From assembly GCF_023544865.1 (NCBI RefSeq), contig NZ_JAMJFX010000008.1, positions 78,377-142,376 of the forward strand: a stretch of DNA of 64,000 nt, given 5' to 3'. The first letter of the stretch is position 1; each line of letters opens with the position of its first letter. Under the pieces are notes generated by a model. The model had not been told where the DNA came from. It worked only from the letters and a program-made list of their open reading frames with translations, and did no database searches. This DNA comes from Phaeovulum molybdatiresistens. GTDB taxonomy: Bacteria > Pseudomonadota > Alphaproteobacteria > Rhodobacterales > Rhodobacteraceae. Both the position numbers and the translations under genes were made by a program. Below, piece after piece: positions 1 through 8,037 of this stretch.

Positions 1-242
1 GGTTCAGTAAACGCGCCCATCGGATTGTCGGCCCATTCGCCGGTGATTGTCTGCAGGAAGATCGAATTGGGCAGGAAGAAGCGGTCCTGAAATGCGAATT
101 TCGAGGCGGGCATGGCCTTGCCGCGGGCCACGCCCGCGATGTCGGCGACGATGCATTCCACCTCATCCAGGCGCCGGCCCGCGATATAGTCGCGCGCGGC
201 CTGGGGGATATGTTCCATCCATTGGGTCATGGGGCTTGCCAT
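1..242 (-). CDS. glutamine synthetase family protein, N-terminal part (cut by window edge)
   Basis: About 80 residues are visible, starting MASPMTQWMEHIPQ. They contain the beta-grasp region typical of glutamine-synthetase-like enzymes, including the phrase ADIAGVARGKAMP, which closely parallels AADLNGVARGKRIP in the second GS-like protein of the operon. The catalytic domain lies outside the window. The start follows the amidotransferase stop by 11 nt, so it should be the last visible gene of the same minus-strand operon. The family ligates glutamate to ammonia or to amines such as putrescine; the substrate cannot be told from this fragment. Confidence 0.85.
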   Translation of the reverse strand, partial: MASPMTQWMEHIPQAARDYIAGRRLDEVECIVADIAGVARGKAMPASKFAFQDRFFLPNSIFLQTITGEWADNPMGAFTE

Positions 243-253
243 GGGTCAGCCTT

Positions 254-958
254 TCAAAGGTCAGTGGCCGGGCGGCCGGTGCCGCGCGGTTGAAGAAAGA
301 AATCCGCGATCCGGTTTGCGATCGCGGCTGCGGAATTGGTCTGGCCAAGGCGGGCGCGGGCATCTGCCATGATCGTGTCGGGCACCAGGCCCTTGCCACG
401 CGTGCGCATCAGCCCGTCGATGAAATCGTCGTGGAATTCGGGATGGGCCTGAACGGTCAGGGCGCTGTCGCCATAGACCAGGGCGGCATTTTCGCAAAAA
501 TCGCTGCAGCCGATCACCGTGGCGCCTTCGGGGCGCTGGATGACCTGATCGCGGTGCCAGGCGTTGAGCGTGATCGTTTCGCCGCCGAAATCATAGTCGG
601 TCGGCCCCACCGACCAGCCGCCGGGGAAGCGTTCGACCTTGCCCCCCAGCGCCTGGGCGATGATCTGATGGCCAAAGCAGATGCCCACCAGCGCCACCTT
701 TTGCGCGACCGCCTGGCGGATGAAGGCTTCGAGCCGGGGGATGAAGGGGTGGTCTTCATAGGCGCCGTGGCGTGATCCGGTGATCAGCCAGCCATCGCAG
801 GCGTGAACATCGGTGGGAAAATCCATCGCCTCGACGTGGAAGGTGCGGAAGGTCAGTCCGCGCCCGGCCAGCAGGCGTTCGAACATGTCGGGGTAATCGC
901 CGGACTGGCTGCGCAGCTCATCAGGGGCTGTGCCGGTTTGCAGGATGCCGATCAGCAT
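254..958 (-). CDS. class I glutamine amidotransferase (GMP-synthase-type GATase)
   Basis: A 234-residue stand-alone GATase. The nucleophile motif GICFGHQ puts the cysteine near residue 94, and the AHPEF motif supplies His172 and Glu174, so the triad is complete. It lacks the synthetase domain of GuaA. Start chosen at MLIGILQTG because upstream in-frame sequence is low-complexity Pro/Arg and crosses a repeat. It lies between two GS-like genes downstream of an ABC importer, so I infer removal of gamma-glutamyl groups or amide transfer on an imported amine or amino acid. PuuD of the Puu pathway has a comparable role but belongs to another branch of the fold. Confidence 0.9.
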   Translation of the reverse strand: MLIGILQTGTAPDELRSQSGDYPDMFERLLAGRGLTFRTFHVEAMDFPTDVHACDGWLITGSRHGAYEDHPFIPRLEAFIRQAVAQKVALVGICFGHQIIAQALGGKVERFPGGWSVGPTDYDFGGETITLNAWHRDQVIQRPEGATVIGCSDFCENAALVYGDSALTVQAHPEFHDDFIDGLMRTRGKGLVPDTIMADARARLGQTNSAAAIANRIADFFLQPRGTGRPATDL

Positions 959-1049
959 GGGGCTCTCATGTCTTGGGTTGTCAAAGGGTAGCCGGGGGGT
1001 GCGGGCGGGCGCAAGAGGCGCTGTGGGGCGTCTCGGGGGGCGGGGTGGG

Positions 1050-1120
1050 GGGGGGCTGTCTGCCCCCCTCTTGGCGCGTGGCGCCAATTCACCCCCCGAG
1101 AGTATTTCGGCCAAGAAGAA
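1050..1120 (+). repeat. intergenic GTATTT element, copy A
   Basis: Hairpin of six G and six C (1050-1068), then a second hairpin TTGGCGC-GTG-GCGCCAA (1071-1087), then CCCCCCGAGAGTATTT and a CCAAGAAGAA tail. It lies between two genes of a minus-strand operon and is antisense to them. It is one of about eleven related copies in the window. Confidence 0.75.
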
Positions 1121-1128
1121 GCCGAAGG

Positions 1129-2460
1129 TCAGACGGTGTCGAGGTAGAGTTCCGTCTGTTCCTGTTCGGAGAGTTCGGCCATGTAGTGGATTTCCTGGCG
1201 CTTGGTCATCAGGAAGTTCTGGATCAGTTCGGCCGGAAAGATCCGTGCGACCAGCGGGCAGTCGGCAAAGCGGTCGATCGCGGCGTTCCAGGTTTCGGGC
1301 AGCTGCGGCAGGCCCTGTTCATAGGCATTGCCGATGATCGGGGGGGGCGGATCGCGGCGGTCTTCCAGCCCGATCAGCGCGGCGCCAAGGATCGCGGCGA
1401 TCATCAGATAGGGGTTCACATCGCCCCCCGCCACGCGGTGTTCAATCCGGCGCGCGACGGGCCCCGAGGCGGGGATGCGCAGCGCGGCGGTGCGGTTTTC
1501 ATAGGCCCAGCCGATGCCGGTGGGGGCATGGGCATTGGGCACCAGCCGGTCATAGCTGTTTTCATGCGGGGCAAAGATCAGCGTGGATCCGGGCAGCGCG
1601 GCAAGGCAGCCCGCCACCGCATGGCGCAAGGCCTCGGACCCCCGTTCGGTGCCGTCGTCGAAGATGTTGCGGCCTTGCGCGTCAAGCACCGAGAAATGCG
1701 TGTGCATGCCGTTGCCCGACCAAAGGTCATAGGGTTTGGCCATGAAGCTGGCGGCAAAGCCGTGCTGGCGCGCCAGACCCTTGACCAGCATCTTGAACAG
1801 CCAGGTATCATCGGCGGCCCTCAGCGCATCGCCCTGATGCATCAGGTTGATTTCAAACTGGCCGGGGCCGGCTTCGGAAATCGCGGTATCGGCGGGGATG
1901 TCCATCGCCTCGCAGGCGTCGTAGAGCGCGGTGAAGAAATTGTCGAAGGCATCCAGCGCGCGCAGCGACAGGATTTCGCCCCCCGTGCGGCGCTTGCCGG
2001 ACCGGGGGCTGGGCGGCACGCGCAGCGTCTTGCCTGAATCGTCGATCAGGAAGAATTCCAGTTCTGTCGCCACCACCGGCGTCAGGCCGCGCGCCTTGTA
2101 GCGTTCGACCACGCGGGCCAGCGCCTGGCGGGGATCGCCCTCATAGGGGCGGCCGTCCATGTGGAACATCCAGATCGGCAATAGCGCGGTGGGTGCTGCC
2201 AGCCAGGGCATCGGCAGAAAGCCGCGTTCGGTGGGCATCAACAGCCCGTCGCAATCGCCGGTTTCAAAGACCAGGGGGCTGTCCTCGATATCCTCGCCCC
2301 AGATGTCGAGGTTCATCACCGAAAAGGGAAAGCGCGTGCCTTCGGTGAACACCTTGTGGGCAAAGCGCGCGGGGATGCGTTTGCCGCGCGCCACACCGTT
2401 CAGATCCGCGGCGGCCACGCGGATCGTGCGCACCTCGGGGTGCTCTTTCAGCCAGTCCAT
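1129..2460 (-). CDS. glutamine synthetase family protein (gamma-glutamylamine synthetase-like)
   Basis: A 443-residue, full-length GS-fold enzyme. Visible motifs are the beta-grasp region (LNGVARGKRIP), the metal-binding ATELEFFL and SEAGPGQFEINL, the ATP-site NGMHTHFS, and EHRVAGGDVNPYL near the C-terminus. This divergent type resembles PuuA/GlnA3-like gamma-glutamylpolyamine synthetases more than nitrogen-assimilatory GlnA. A strong ribosome site (AGGTGAGGA) precedes the ATG, which lies 4 nt after the permease stop, so it is co-transcribed with the importer. Likely job (inference): glutamylation of an imported amine. The substrate is unknown. Confidence 0.92.
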   Translation of the reverse strand: MDWLKEHPEVRTIRVAAADLNGVARGKRIPARFAHKVFTEGTRFPFSVMNLDIWGEDIEDSPLVFETGDCDGLLMPTERGFLPMPWLAAPTALLPIWMFHMDGRPYEGDPRQALARVVERYKARGLTPVVATELEFFLIDDSGKTLRVPPSPRSGKRRTGGEILSLRALDAFDNFFTALYDACEAMDIPADTAISEAGPGQFEINLMHQGDALRAADDTWLFKMLVKGLARQHGFAASFMAKPYDLWSGNGMHTHFSVLDAQGRNIFDDGTERGSEALRHAVAGCLAALPGSTLIFAPHENSYDRLVPNAHAPTGIGWAYENRTAALRIPASGPVARRIEHRVAGGDVNPYLMIAAILGAALIGLEDRRDPPPPIIGNAYEQGLPQLPETWNAAIDRFADCPLVARIFPAELIQNFLMTKRQEIHYMAELSEQEQTELYLDTV

Positions 2461-2464
2461 TTCC

Positions 2465-3292
2465 TCACCTGATTATTTGTGGCCTGACCTTCAGACGGGC
2501 GCGTCGGGCGCCGGGCAGGTGTCGGTTCAGGCGGCGGTTGACCACCCCGAACAGGCCGATCAGGGCAAGGGTCAGCACGATGAAATAGAACGCCGCGATC
2601 GGGTAAGGGATGAAAGGGTTGAACGTCTTGTCCGCGAAGAATTTCGCGTAATACAGGGCATCGCCGCGCTGCTGGAAGGCGGGGAAGCCGGAAAAGAACA
2701 CCAGCGTGGTGGCGTGGAACAGAAAGATCGCCTCATTCGTATAGGCGGGCCAGGCCAGGCGTAGCATCGTGGGCCAGACGACCCGGCGGAACTTGCGCCA
2801 GCCGGTCAGGCCATAGGCATCGGCGGCCTCAAGATCGCCCTTGGGGACGGACCGCAGCGCACCGTAAAAGATTTCGGCGGAATAGGCGGCGGTGTTCAAA
2901 AACAGCACGAACAGCGCCCCAGCCCAGGCCTTGGTGGTCCAGGCGGTCTGCACGGTGATGCCGAAGATGTCGAAGCCCGCGCGCGGTAGCAGCACCAGCG
3001 CCTCATAGGCCAGGAAAAACTGGATGAACAGCGGGCTGCCGCGGAAGATGTAGATGAACCAGTCCGCCGGCTTGCGCAGCCAGGGATTGGCCTGGGCTTT
3101 GGCCAGCGCCAGCGCCGTGGCCAGCACAAAGCCGAAGGCCAGCGCCAGAACGCCGAAGTAGATGTTCCAGATCAGCCCCGAACCGATCAGGGTGAACTGA
3201 TGGCATAGCGTGAAATCGGATCGCGGCAGCAGCCGTTCGCCGATCCCGATCGAGCGCAGGCCATAGTCGGCGATGATGTCCCAGCAGCTCAT
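2465..3292 (-). CDS. amino-acid ABC transporter permease (HisM/ArtM type)
   Basis: 275 residues with about five membrane spans and the binding-protein-dependent permease loop EAADAYGLTGWRKFRR near residue 155, which contacts the ATPase. The start ATG overlaps the stop of the preceding permease by 4 nt (ATGA), giving translational coupling. That fixes the start and rules out the longer upstream frame, which reads antisense-like through the neighbour. It should form a heterodimeric channel with that permease. Polar amino acids such as arginine, lysine, histidine or ornithine are the family substrates. Confidence 0.92.
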   Translation of the reverse strand: MSCWDIIADYGLRSIGIGERLLPRSDFTLCHQFTLIGSGLIWNIYFGVLALAFGFVLATALALAKAQANPWLRKPADWFIYIFRGSPLFIQFFLAYEALVLLPRAGFDIFGITVQTAWTTKAWAGALFVLFLNTAAYSAEIFYGALRSVPKGDLEAADAYGLTGWRKFRRVVWPTMLRLAWPAYTNEAIFLFHATTLVFFSGFPAFQQRGDALYYAKFFADKTFNPFIPYPIAAFYFIVLTLALIGLFGVVNRRLNRHLPGARRARLKVRPQIIR

Positions 3293-4170
3293 GCCCGTGC
3301 CTTTCGCATCGCCTCGCCCGCCATCGTGGCCTGACCGCGCGCCAGCCGTGCCGAGACATGGCGGAAGAGGCGTTCGGACAGGCTGGTCATGCCCAGATAG
3401 AAGGCCAGCAGCACCAGGAAATACCAGACCCGCCAGTCGGGGTGGGGATAGTCGTAGATCGCCGATTTCGTGGCGCCCAGTTCGCGCGCCCAATAGACGA
3501 TGTCGGTCACCCCCAGCAGGAACAGCAGCGGCGTGGCCTTGATCAGGATCATCCACAGGTTCGACAGCCCCGGCAGCGCATAGGCCCACATCTGCGGGAT
3601 CAGGATGCGCCGGGTGACCTGGCGGGGCGTCATGCCATAGGCCTCGGCGGTTTCCAGCTGCGCGCGCGGCACGGCCGCCATGGCGCCATGCAGAACATTG
3701 GCCGCGAAGGCGCCAAACACCACCGCAAAGGCCACCACCGCAAGGGTGAAGCCATAGATATCATGCCAGATTTGCGGGGATGAGGACAGCGGCAGCTTGG
3801 CCTGGGCGCAGACCAGGAAATCGTTGCCCTGCCGGATCGGCGCGTCCCAATCGGGGCATTTCCACTTGTGTCGCAGCCATTCCAGCCCCTGATCCAGCGC
3901 CACCGGCACGAACAGGAAAAATACGATGTCGGGCACGCCCCGCACCATCGCGGTATAGCCCTTGCCCACCCAGCGCAGCGGCGCGGCGCGCGCGCGCGCG
4001 GCCAGCGCGCCGGCAAACCCCAAGCCAAGCGCCACCGGTGCCGTGACCGCCAGAAGCGCCAGCACGATCAGGAAGGACCAATAGAACATCATGTGCTTGC
4101 CCGAGGTCAGGTAGCACAGGAACCAGCTTAGGCCTTCAAGCGCGGCAGGATCGGCACAGGTGTCAAACAT
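3289..4170 (-). CDS. amino-acid ABC transporter permease (HisQ/ArtQ type)
   Basis: 293 residues, hydrophobic, with the EAA-type loop ETAEAYGMTPRQVTRR near residue 187 and the MVRGVPDIVFF segment typical of polar-amino-acid permeases. It carries an insert of roughly 50 residues between the first spans (around LEWLRHKWKCPDWDAP) that is longer than in short HisQ proteins. It is the first of two permease genes, downstream of the binding protein and separated from it by a strong GNRA-loop hairpin. The ribosome site before this ATG is poor, which may keep its output below that of the binding protein. Confidence 0.9.
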   Translation of the reverse strand: MFDTCADPAALEGLSWFLCYLTSGKHMMFYWSFLIVLALLAVTAPVALGLGFAGALAARARAAPLRWVGKGYTAMVRGVPDIVFFLFVPVALDQGLEWLRHKWKCPDWDAPIRQGNDFLVCAQAKLPLSSSPQIWHDIYGFTLAVVAFAVVFGAFAANVLHGAMAAVPRAQLETAEAYGMTPRQVTRRILIPQMWAYALPGLSNLWMILIKATPLLFLLGVTDIVYWARELGATKSAIYDYPHPDWRVWYFLVLLAFYLGMTSLSERLFRHVSARLARGQATMAGEAMRKARA

Positions 4171-4179
4171 GGGGGTGCA

Positions 4180-4201
4180 GCGGCCCCGTTGCCGGGGCCG
4201 C
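4180..4201 (-). other. intercistronic stem-loop after the binding-protein gene
   Basis: A perfect 9-bp stem. Read in the transcript (minus) direction it is GCGGCCCCG, loop GCAA (a GNRA tetraloop), CGGGGCCGC. It lies between the binding-protein stop and the first permease start and has no U tract. Hairpins here commonly protect the upstream message from 3' exonucleases; that role is inferred. Confidence 0.7.
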
Positions 4202-4209
4202 CCTTTGCA

Positions 4210-4932
4210 TCAGAAGGTGGCGGCTTCGTCGCCGAACCACTTGACGATCATCGCATTCAGGCTGCCGTCGGCCTTCATCGCGTCGATCGCGGCGTTGAAC
4301 TTGTCGCGCAATTCGGTGTCGGACTTGCGCATGCCGATGCCGATGCCGCCGCCAAGCGCCACATCCTCGCCCGCCCAGATCAAATCGCCGCCCTGATCGG
4401 CCGAGAAGGGCACCAGTGCGTCCTTGTCGGCAAAGACTGCATCGGCCTCGCCGTTCTTCACCGCCGAAACGGTGTCGTCGAGATTGGCGAATTCCAGCAG
4501 CGTCGCGCCCGACTGGGCGACGTAATCGGCCTGGATCGTGCCGGTCTGCGCCGCGACCACGCCGCCGGCCAGATCGGCGCCCGCATCCAGCGCCAGATAG
4601 GCCGAGGCCGCCGGCGGATAGTAGTTGTGGCTGAAGTCGATCGATTGCTTGCGCTCGTCGGTGATGCTCATGCCGGCGATGATCGTGTCATAATTGCCCG
4701 AAAGCAGGTTGGGGATGATCGAATCCCAATCATTCGTGACCCATTCGCAGGTCAGTTCGGCCTTGGCGCACAGCGCATCGCCCAGTTCGCGTTCGAACCC
4801 GTCGATTTCGCCCTTGTCGTTGATGAAGTTGTAGGGGGGGTAGGCGCCCTCGGTGCCCATGCGCACCGTGTTTGCCGTGGCCAGACCCGCGCTGAGCGCA
4901 AGGGCCGCAGTGGCAAGAAGGACTTTCTTCAT
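4210..4932 (-). CDS. periplasmic amino-acid-binding protein (HisJ/ArtJ family)
   Basis: 240 residues. A signal peptide (MKKVLLATAALALSAGLATA) is followed by the SBP family 3 fold: TEGAYPPYNFIND at the ligand-facing N-lobe, then DWDSIIPNLLSGNYDTIIAGM. The pattern matches the lysine/arginine/ornithine- and histidine-binding group, so a basic or polar amino acid is the likely ligand. It is the second gene of the operon, after the ATPase, and is followed by a hairpin that probably raises its level relative to the permeases. Confidence 0.92.
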   Translation of the reverse strand: MKKVLLATAALALSAGLATANTVRMGTEGAYPPYNFINDKGEIDGFERELGDALCAKAELTCEWVTNDWDSIIPNLLSGNYDTIIAGMSITDERKQSIDFSHNYYPPAASAYLALDAGADLAGGVVAAQTGTIQADYVAQSGATLLEFANLDDTVSAVKNGEADAVFADKDALVPFSADQGGDLIWAGEDVALGGGIGIGMRKSDTELRDKFNAAIDAMKADGSLNAMIVKWFGDEAATF

Positions 4933-4973
4933 GGGGTTTCTCCGCTGTTTTGGAATATTCTTGTGATCGGGCG

Positions 4974-5750
4974 TCAGGCCGGGGCGGTCGCTGACAGGAA
5001 CTGGCGCAGGCGTTCGGATTTCGGCGCGCCGAACAGGGTGGCGGGCGGGCCCTGTTCCTCGATCAGGCCCTGATGCAGGAACACCACGTGATCGGACACA
5101 TCCGCCGCCAGCCGCATGTCATGCGTCACAAGGAACATCGTGCGATCTTCGCCCGCCAGGTCCTTGATGACGCGGACCACCTCTTGCTGCAGTTCGGGGT
5201 CCAGCGCCGAGGTGGGTTCGTCGAACAACAGCGCCTTGGGTTCCATGCACAGCGCCCGCGCGATCGCGGCGCGCTGCTGCTGGCCACCCGACAGTTGCGC
5301 AGGCCAGGCATCGGCCTTGTCGCCGATACCCACCTTGTCCAGAAGCGCGCGGGCGCGCGGTTCCACCTTGGCGGGCGACTGGCCCAGCACGGTCACCGGC
5401 GCCTCCATCACGTTTTGCAGGATGGTCATGTGCGACCACAGGTTGAACTGCTGAAACACCATCGACAGGTTGGTGCGGATGCGCGTCACCTGGGCGCGGT
5501 CGGCGGGGTGGCGGGCCAGGCCTTCGCCGGCCCATTTCACCGCCTCGCCCTCAAACAGCACCTCGCCCGCCTGGCTGTCCTCCAGCAGGTTGCAGCAGCG
5601 CAGCAGCGTCGACTTGCCCGATCCGGATGATCCGATCAGGCTGATCACCTGTCCGCGGCGCGCAGCGACAGAGACGCCGCGCAGCACCTCCAGCGGGCCG
5701 TAACTCTTGTGCAGATTGCGGATTTCGATGACGGGCGGGCTATCGGTCAC
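4974..5750 (-). CDS. amino-acid ABC transporter ATP-binding protein (HisP/GlnQ family)
   Basis: 258 residues. Walker A is GSSGSGKST near residue 41, the signature is LSGGQQQRAAIARAL, Walker B is ALLFDEPTSALD, and the switch histidine is in LVTHDMR. An insert after the first strand (FEGEAVKWAGEGLARHPADRA) is the type seen in HisP/OccP proteins. It is the first gene of the minus-strand operon that continues through binding protein, two permeases, GS, GATase and GS. A 131-nt gap upstream must hold the operon promoter, but I could not assign clear -35/-10 boxes. Confidence 0.94.
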   Translation of the reverse strand: MTDSPPVIEIRNLHKSYGPLEVLRGVSVAARRGQVISLIGSSGSGKSTLLRCCNLLEDSQAGEVLFEGEAVKWAGEGLARHPADRAQVTRIRTNLSMVFQQFNLWSHMTILQNVMEAPVTVLGQSPAKVEPRARALLDKVGIGDKADAWPAQLSGGQQQRAAIARALCMEPKALLFDEPTSALDPELQQEVVRVIKDLAGEDRTMFLVTHDMRLAADVSDHVVFLHQGLIEEQGPPATLFGAPKSERLRQFLSATAPA

Positions 5751-5881
5751 TTGGGGCTTCTCTTTGTCCGTTCAGGTCAGTTGGCGCGATTTTCCGGCGG
5801 AATGCAACGCCTGTGTAACGCTTTACGCAGGGGCGCTGCGCAGATTGTCCTGTCAGGTTGGCCAATTTGGCAAGCCGCGCG

Positions 5882-6325
5882 CTAGCCCAGCCGCGCGGCG
5901 ACCCGTTGCCGTGCCAGCGCCGAATCGCGGTCGCTGATGCCCAGCAGGCTGCTGACCAGCCGGATCAACGCATCCTCGGCCGCGGCGCGCGCGCCATCGG
6001 CCAGCGCCACATCCCACAGCGCCTCGATGATGCTGATGCGGTCGTCATGCGCAATCATGGCTTTCAATGCGCGGGTGAAGCGCACGGTATCGGGGGCCTC
6101 GGCCTCGACCTGTTCGGCCTCATGGCGCAGGCGGGTGGCTTCGGGCAGGCTCAGGCCGCGATGGGCGGCCAGAACGCGGTCGATGCGGATCTGTTCGGCG
6201 GCCTCATAATGATCATCGGCGCGCGCAAGACGCACCAGAAGCGCGGCCAGCGCCAGTTCGGCGTCGGGCGCGCTTAGCGGGTCGGGGGTGGGGGCGCGCA
6301 GGCGCCGAAGAAGCGTGCTCAGCAT
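5882..6325 (-). CDS. TerB family protein
   Basis: 147 residues forming a single TerB-like all-helical domain. The recognisable features are ALAALLVRLARADDHYEAAEQ at the N-terminal half and a second pseudo-repeat, MIAHDDRISIIEALWDVALADG, with the acidic pairs that characterise the fold. TerB domains bind metals and occur in tellurite-resistance and stress proteins, but no other ter genes are present. No partner gene can be suggested: it stands alone between the amino-acid transporter operon and a DUF1330 gene. Confidence 0.85.
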   Translation of the reverse strand: MLSTLLRRLRAPTPDPLSAPDAELALAALLVRLARADDHYEAAEQIRIDRVLAAHRGLSLPEATRLRHEAEQVEAEAPDTVRFTRALKAMIAHDDRISIIEALWDVALADGARAAAEDALIRLVSSLLGISDRDSALARQRVAARLG

Positions 6326-6382
6326 GCCCCGACTATAGGGCGCGTGGCGGCAGGGGCAAGCGGGGGCGGCAAGCGGTGCCGT

Positions 6383-6685
6383 TCAGCCCGCCCAACCCTC
6401 GACGATGCACAGATCCGCCAGGCTGACCGGCGCGCGCAGCGCCAGGGCCGCGCGATATTCGGGGCTGTCGTAACAGGCCCGCGCCGCCGCGACCGAGGGG
6501 AATTCGATCACCACCGCGCGCGGGCGCAGGCTGCCCTCGACCACGTCCTGGGCACCGCCGCGGACCAGAAAGCGCGCGCCGTATTTGGCAAAGGCGGCCG
6601 CATTGGCCTGTCGATAGGCGTCGTAGGCCTGCGGGTCGCTGACCGTGACATGGCCGATCCAGTAGCCCTTCGGGGGGGTGGTCAT
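6383..6685 (-). CDS. DUF1330 domain protein
   Basis: 100 residues, starting MTTPPKGYWIGHVTVSD. This is a small dimeric alpha/beta-barrel (ferredoxin-like) protein with the DUF1330 signature GYWIGHVTVSDPQAYDAY and RGGAQDVVEG, ending in VEGW. The biochemical role of the family is unknown. The start was chosen because upstream in-frame codons run into the divergent monooxygenase-like gene. The two genes, both of the dimeric alpha/beta-barrel superfamily, are divergent with 115 nt between them. Confidence 0.88.
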   Translation of the reverse strand: MTTPPKGYWIGHVTVSDPQAYDAYRQANAAAFAKYGARFLVRGGAQDVVEGSLRPRAVVIEFPSVAAARACYDSPEYRAALALRAPVSLADLCIVEGWAG

Positions 6686-6800
6686 CGTGATGCTCCGTGC
6701 TTTTGGGGCAAGTGTGGCGCGCCGGGGCCGGGGGTGCAAGTCGCCGCAAGGGATGATTTTCCCGCCCGCCTGTGGCATCCTTGCGGCAGGAGGACCCGCC

Positions 6801-7118
6801 ATGCCCCAGATTACCCCCGATTTCAGCGGCCAGACCGTGATCTGCACCTTCGAGATGACACCCGCCACCGCCGCCGACCTGATGGAGGCGCTGCAGGATG
6901 CCTATGACCAGTGCATCCGCCATCAGCCCGGGTTCATCGGCGCGGGCCTGCACATGAATGATGCCCAGACCCGCATCGCCACCTATTCCAAATGGCGCGG
7001 GCGCGAGGATTACAAGGCCATGCTGCGCACCCCCGAAATGCGCGAACGCAACCGCCACATCGCCACGCTCTGCCGCAGCTTTGAGCCGGTGATGTATGAG
7101 GTGACGGCCGCCTATTGA
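6801..7118 (+). CDS. antibiotic-biosynthesis-monooxygenase-like small protein
   Basis: 105 residues, starting MPQITPDFSGQTVICTFEMTP, preceded by a perfect AGGAGG eight bases upstream. The pattern (strand, helix with amphipathic ALQDAYDQCIRHQPGFIGAGLHMN, then YSKWRGREDYKAMLR) fits the ABM dimeric alpha/beta-barrel family, which includes heme-degrading and quinol monooxygenases. The role here is unknown. It converges with the downstream Bax-inhibitor-1 gene, and a terminator for that gene lies between them. Confidence 0.85.
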   Translation: MPQITPDFSGQTVICTFEMTPATAADLMEALQDAYDQCIRHQPGFIGAGLHMNDAQTRIATYSKWRGREDYKAMLRTPEMRERNRHIATLCRSFEPVMYEVTAAY

Positions 7119-7160
7119 CCCGCCGGGGCCGCCACCATCCCGGTGGCCACCCGCGCAACG

Positions 7161-7189
7161 AAAAACCCCGCCAGCGGGGCTGGCGGGGT
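7161..7189 (-). terminator. rho-independent terminator of the Bax-inhibitor-1 gene
   Basis: Stem CCCCGCCAG/CTGGCGGGG around a short loop, followed on the minus strand by five T. It lies 46 nt after the stop codon of the minus-strand membrane protein gene. Confidence 0.8.
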
Positions 7190-7234
7190 CAAGGGTCAGT
7201 GTTGGTCCGACCGTCCGGGTCTGGCCGGGTCAGA

Positions 7235-7954
7235 TCATTCGCGGTTGCCCAGGAACTGCAGCAGGAACATGAACATGTTCAGGAAATCCAGATACAGCTG
7301 CAGCGCGCCCATGATGGCGGCCTTGCCCAGGAAATCCTCATCCGTCTGCGCCAGTTGCAGATAGGTGTTCTTGATGTTCTGCGTGTCATAGGCGGTCAGG
7401 CCGGCAAAGATCAGCACGCCGATCACCGAAATCGCGAAGGCCATCGCCGAAGAGGCGAGGAAGATGTTCACGATCGAGGCGACGATCAGCCCGATCAGGC
7501 CCATCATCAGGAAGGTGCCCATGCCCGACAGGTCGCGCTTGGTCGTGTAGCCGTAAAGCGACAGGCCCGCGAAGGCGATCGCGGTCACCAGGAAGGTCTG
7601 CGCGATCGACACGCCGGTATAGGCGGCGAAGATGAAGCTGATCGACAGGCCCATCAGCGCGGCATAGCCAAAGAACACCAGCTGCGCGGTGGCCGCCGAC
7701 ATGCGGTGCAGCATCGCGGAAAAGGCAAAGACCACGGCCAGGGGGGCGAACATCACCACCCATTTCAGCCCCGATCCCCAGATCGCGGCCAGAAGCTGGT
7801 CGTTGGTGCCCACGAACCATGCAACGGCGCCGGTCACCAGCATGCCGATGGACATCAGCCCATAGACCTTGTTCATGTGCGCGCGCAGACCCTCATCGAT
7901 CAGGGCGGCGCGGGCGCCGGCCTGGCTGGCGCGCAAAGTGTTGTAGTCAGCCAT
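7235..7954 (-). CDS. Bax inhibitor-1/YccA family membrane protein
   Basis: 239 residues with seven predicted membrane spans. The N-terminal cytoplasmic stretch is ADYNTLRASQAGARAALIDEGLRAHMNKVYGLM and the last span ends in YLDFLNMFMFLLQFLGNRE, the typical ending of the YbhL/YccA group. Family members are pH-sensitive calcium-leak channels or modulators of the FtsH protease. Start taken at MADYNTL, which follows GGAGG by 7 nt. It is monocistronic with its own terminator. Confidence 0.93.
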   Translation of the reverse strand: MADYNTLRASQAGARAALIDEGLRAHMNKVYGLMSIGMLVTGAVAWFVGTNDQLLAAIWGSGLKWVVMFAPLAVVFAFSAMLHRMSAATAQLVFFGYAALMGLSISFIFAAYTGVSIAQTFLVTAIAFAGLSLYGYTTKRDLSGMGTFLMMGLIGLIVASIVNIFLASSAMAFAISVIGVLIFAGLTAYDTQNIKNTYLQLAQTDEDFLGKAAIMGALQLYLDFLNMFMFLLQFLGNRE

Positions 7955-8037
7955 CAAAGCCTCCAGTTGAACGTCTCCCTTGTGGCGGGCAGGCCACCAC
8001 ACGTCACCGCTTCATATTGGGGGCTTGTTCCCGGATT

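Noticed and set aside
1021..1100. G- and C-tract repeats considered as a CRISPR or assembly artefact
   Set aside because: No regular spacers; the pattern recurs as a defined intergenic element elsewhere in the window.
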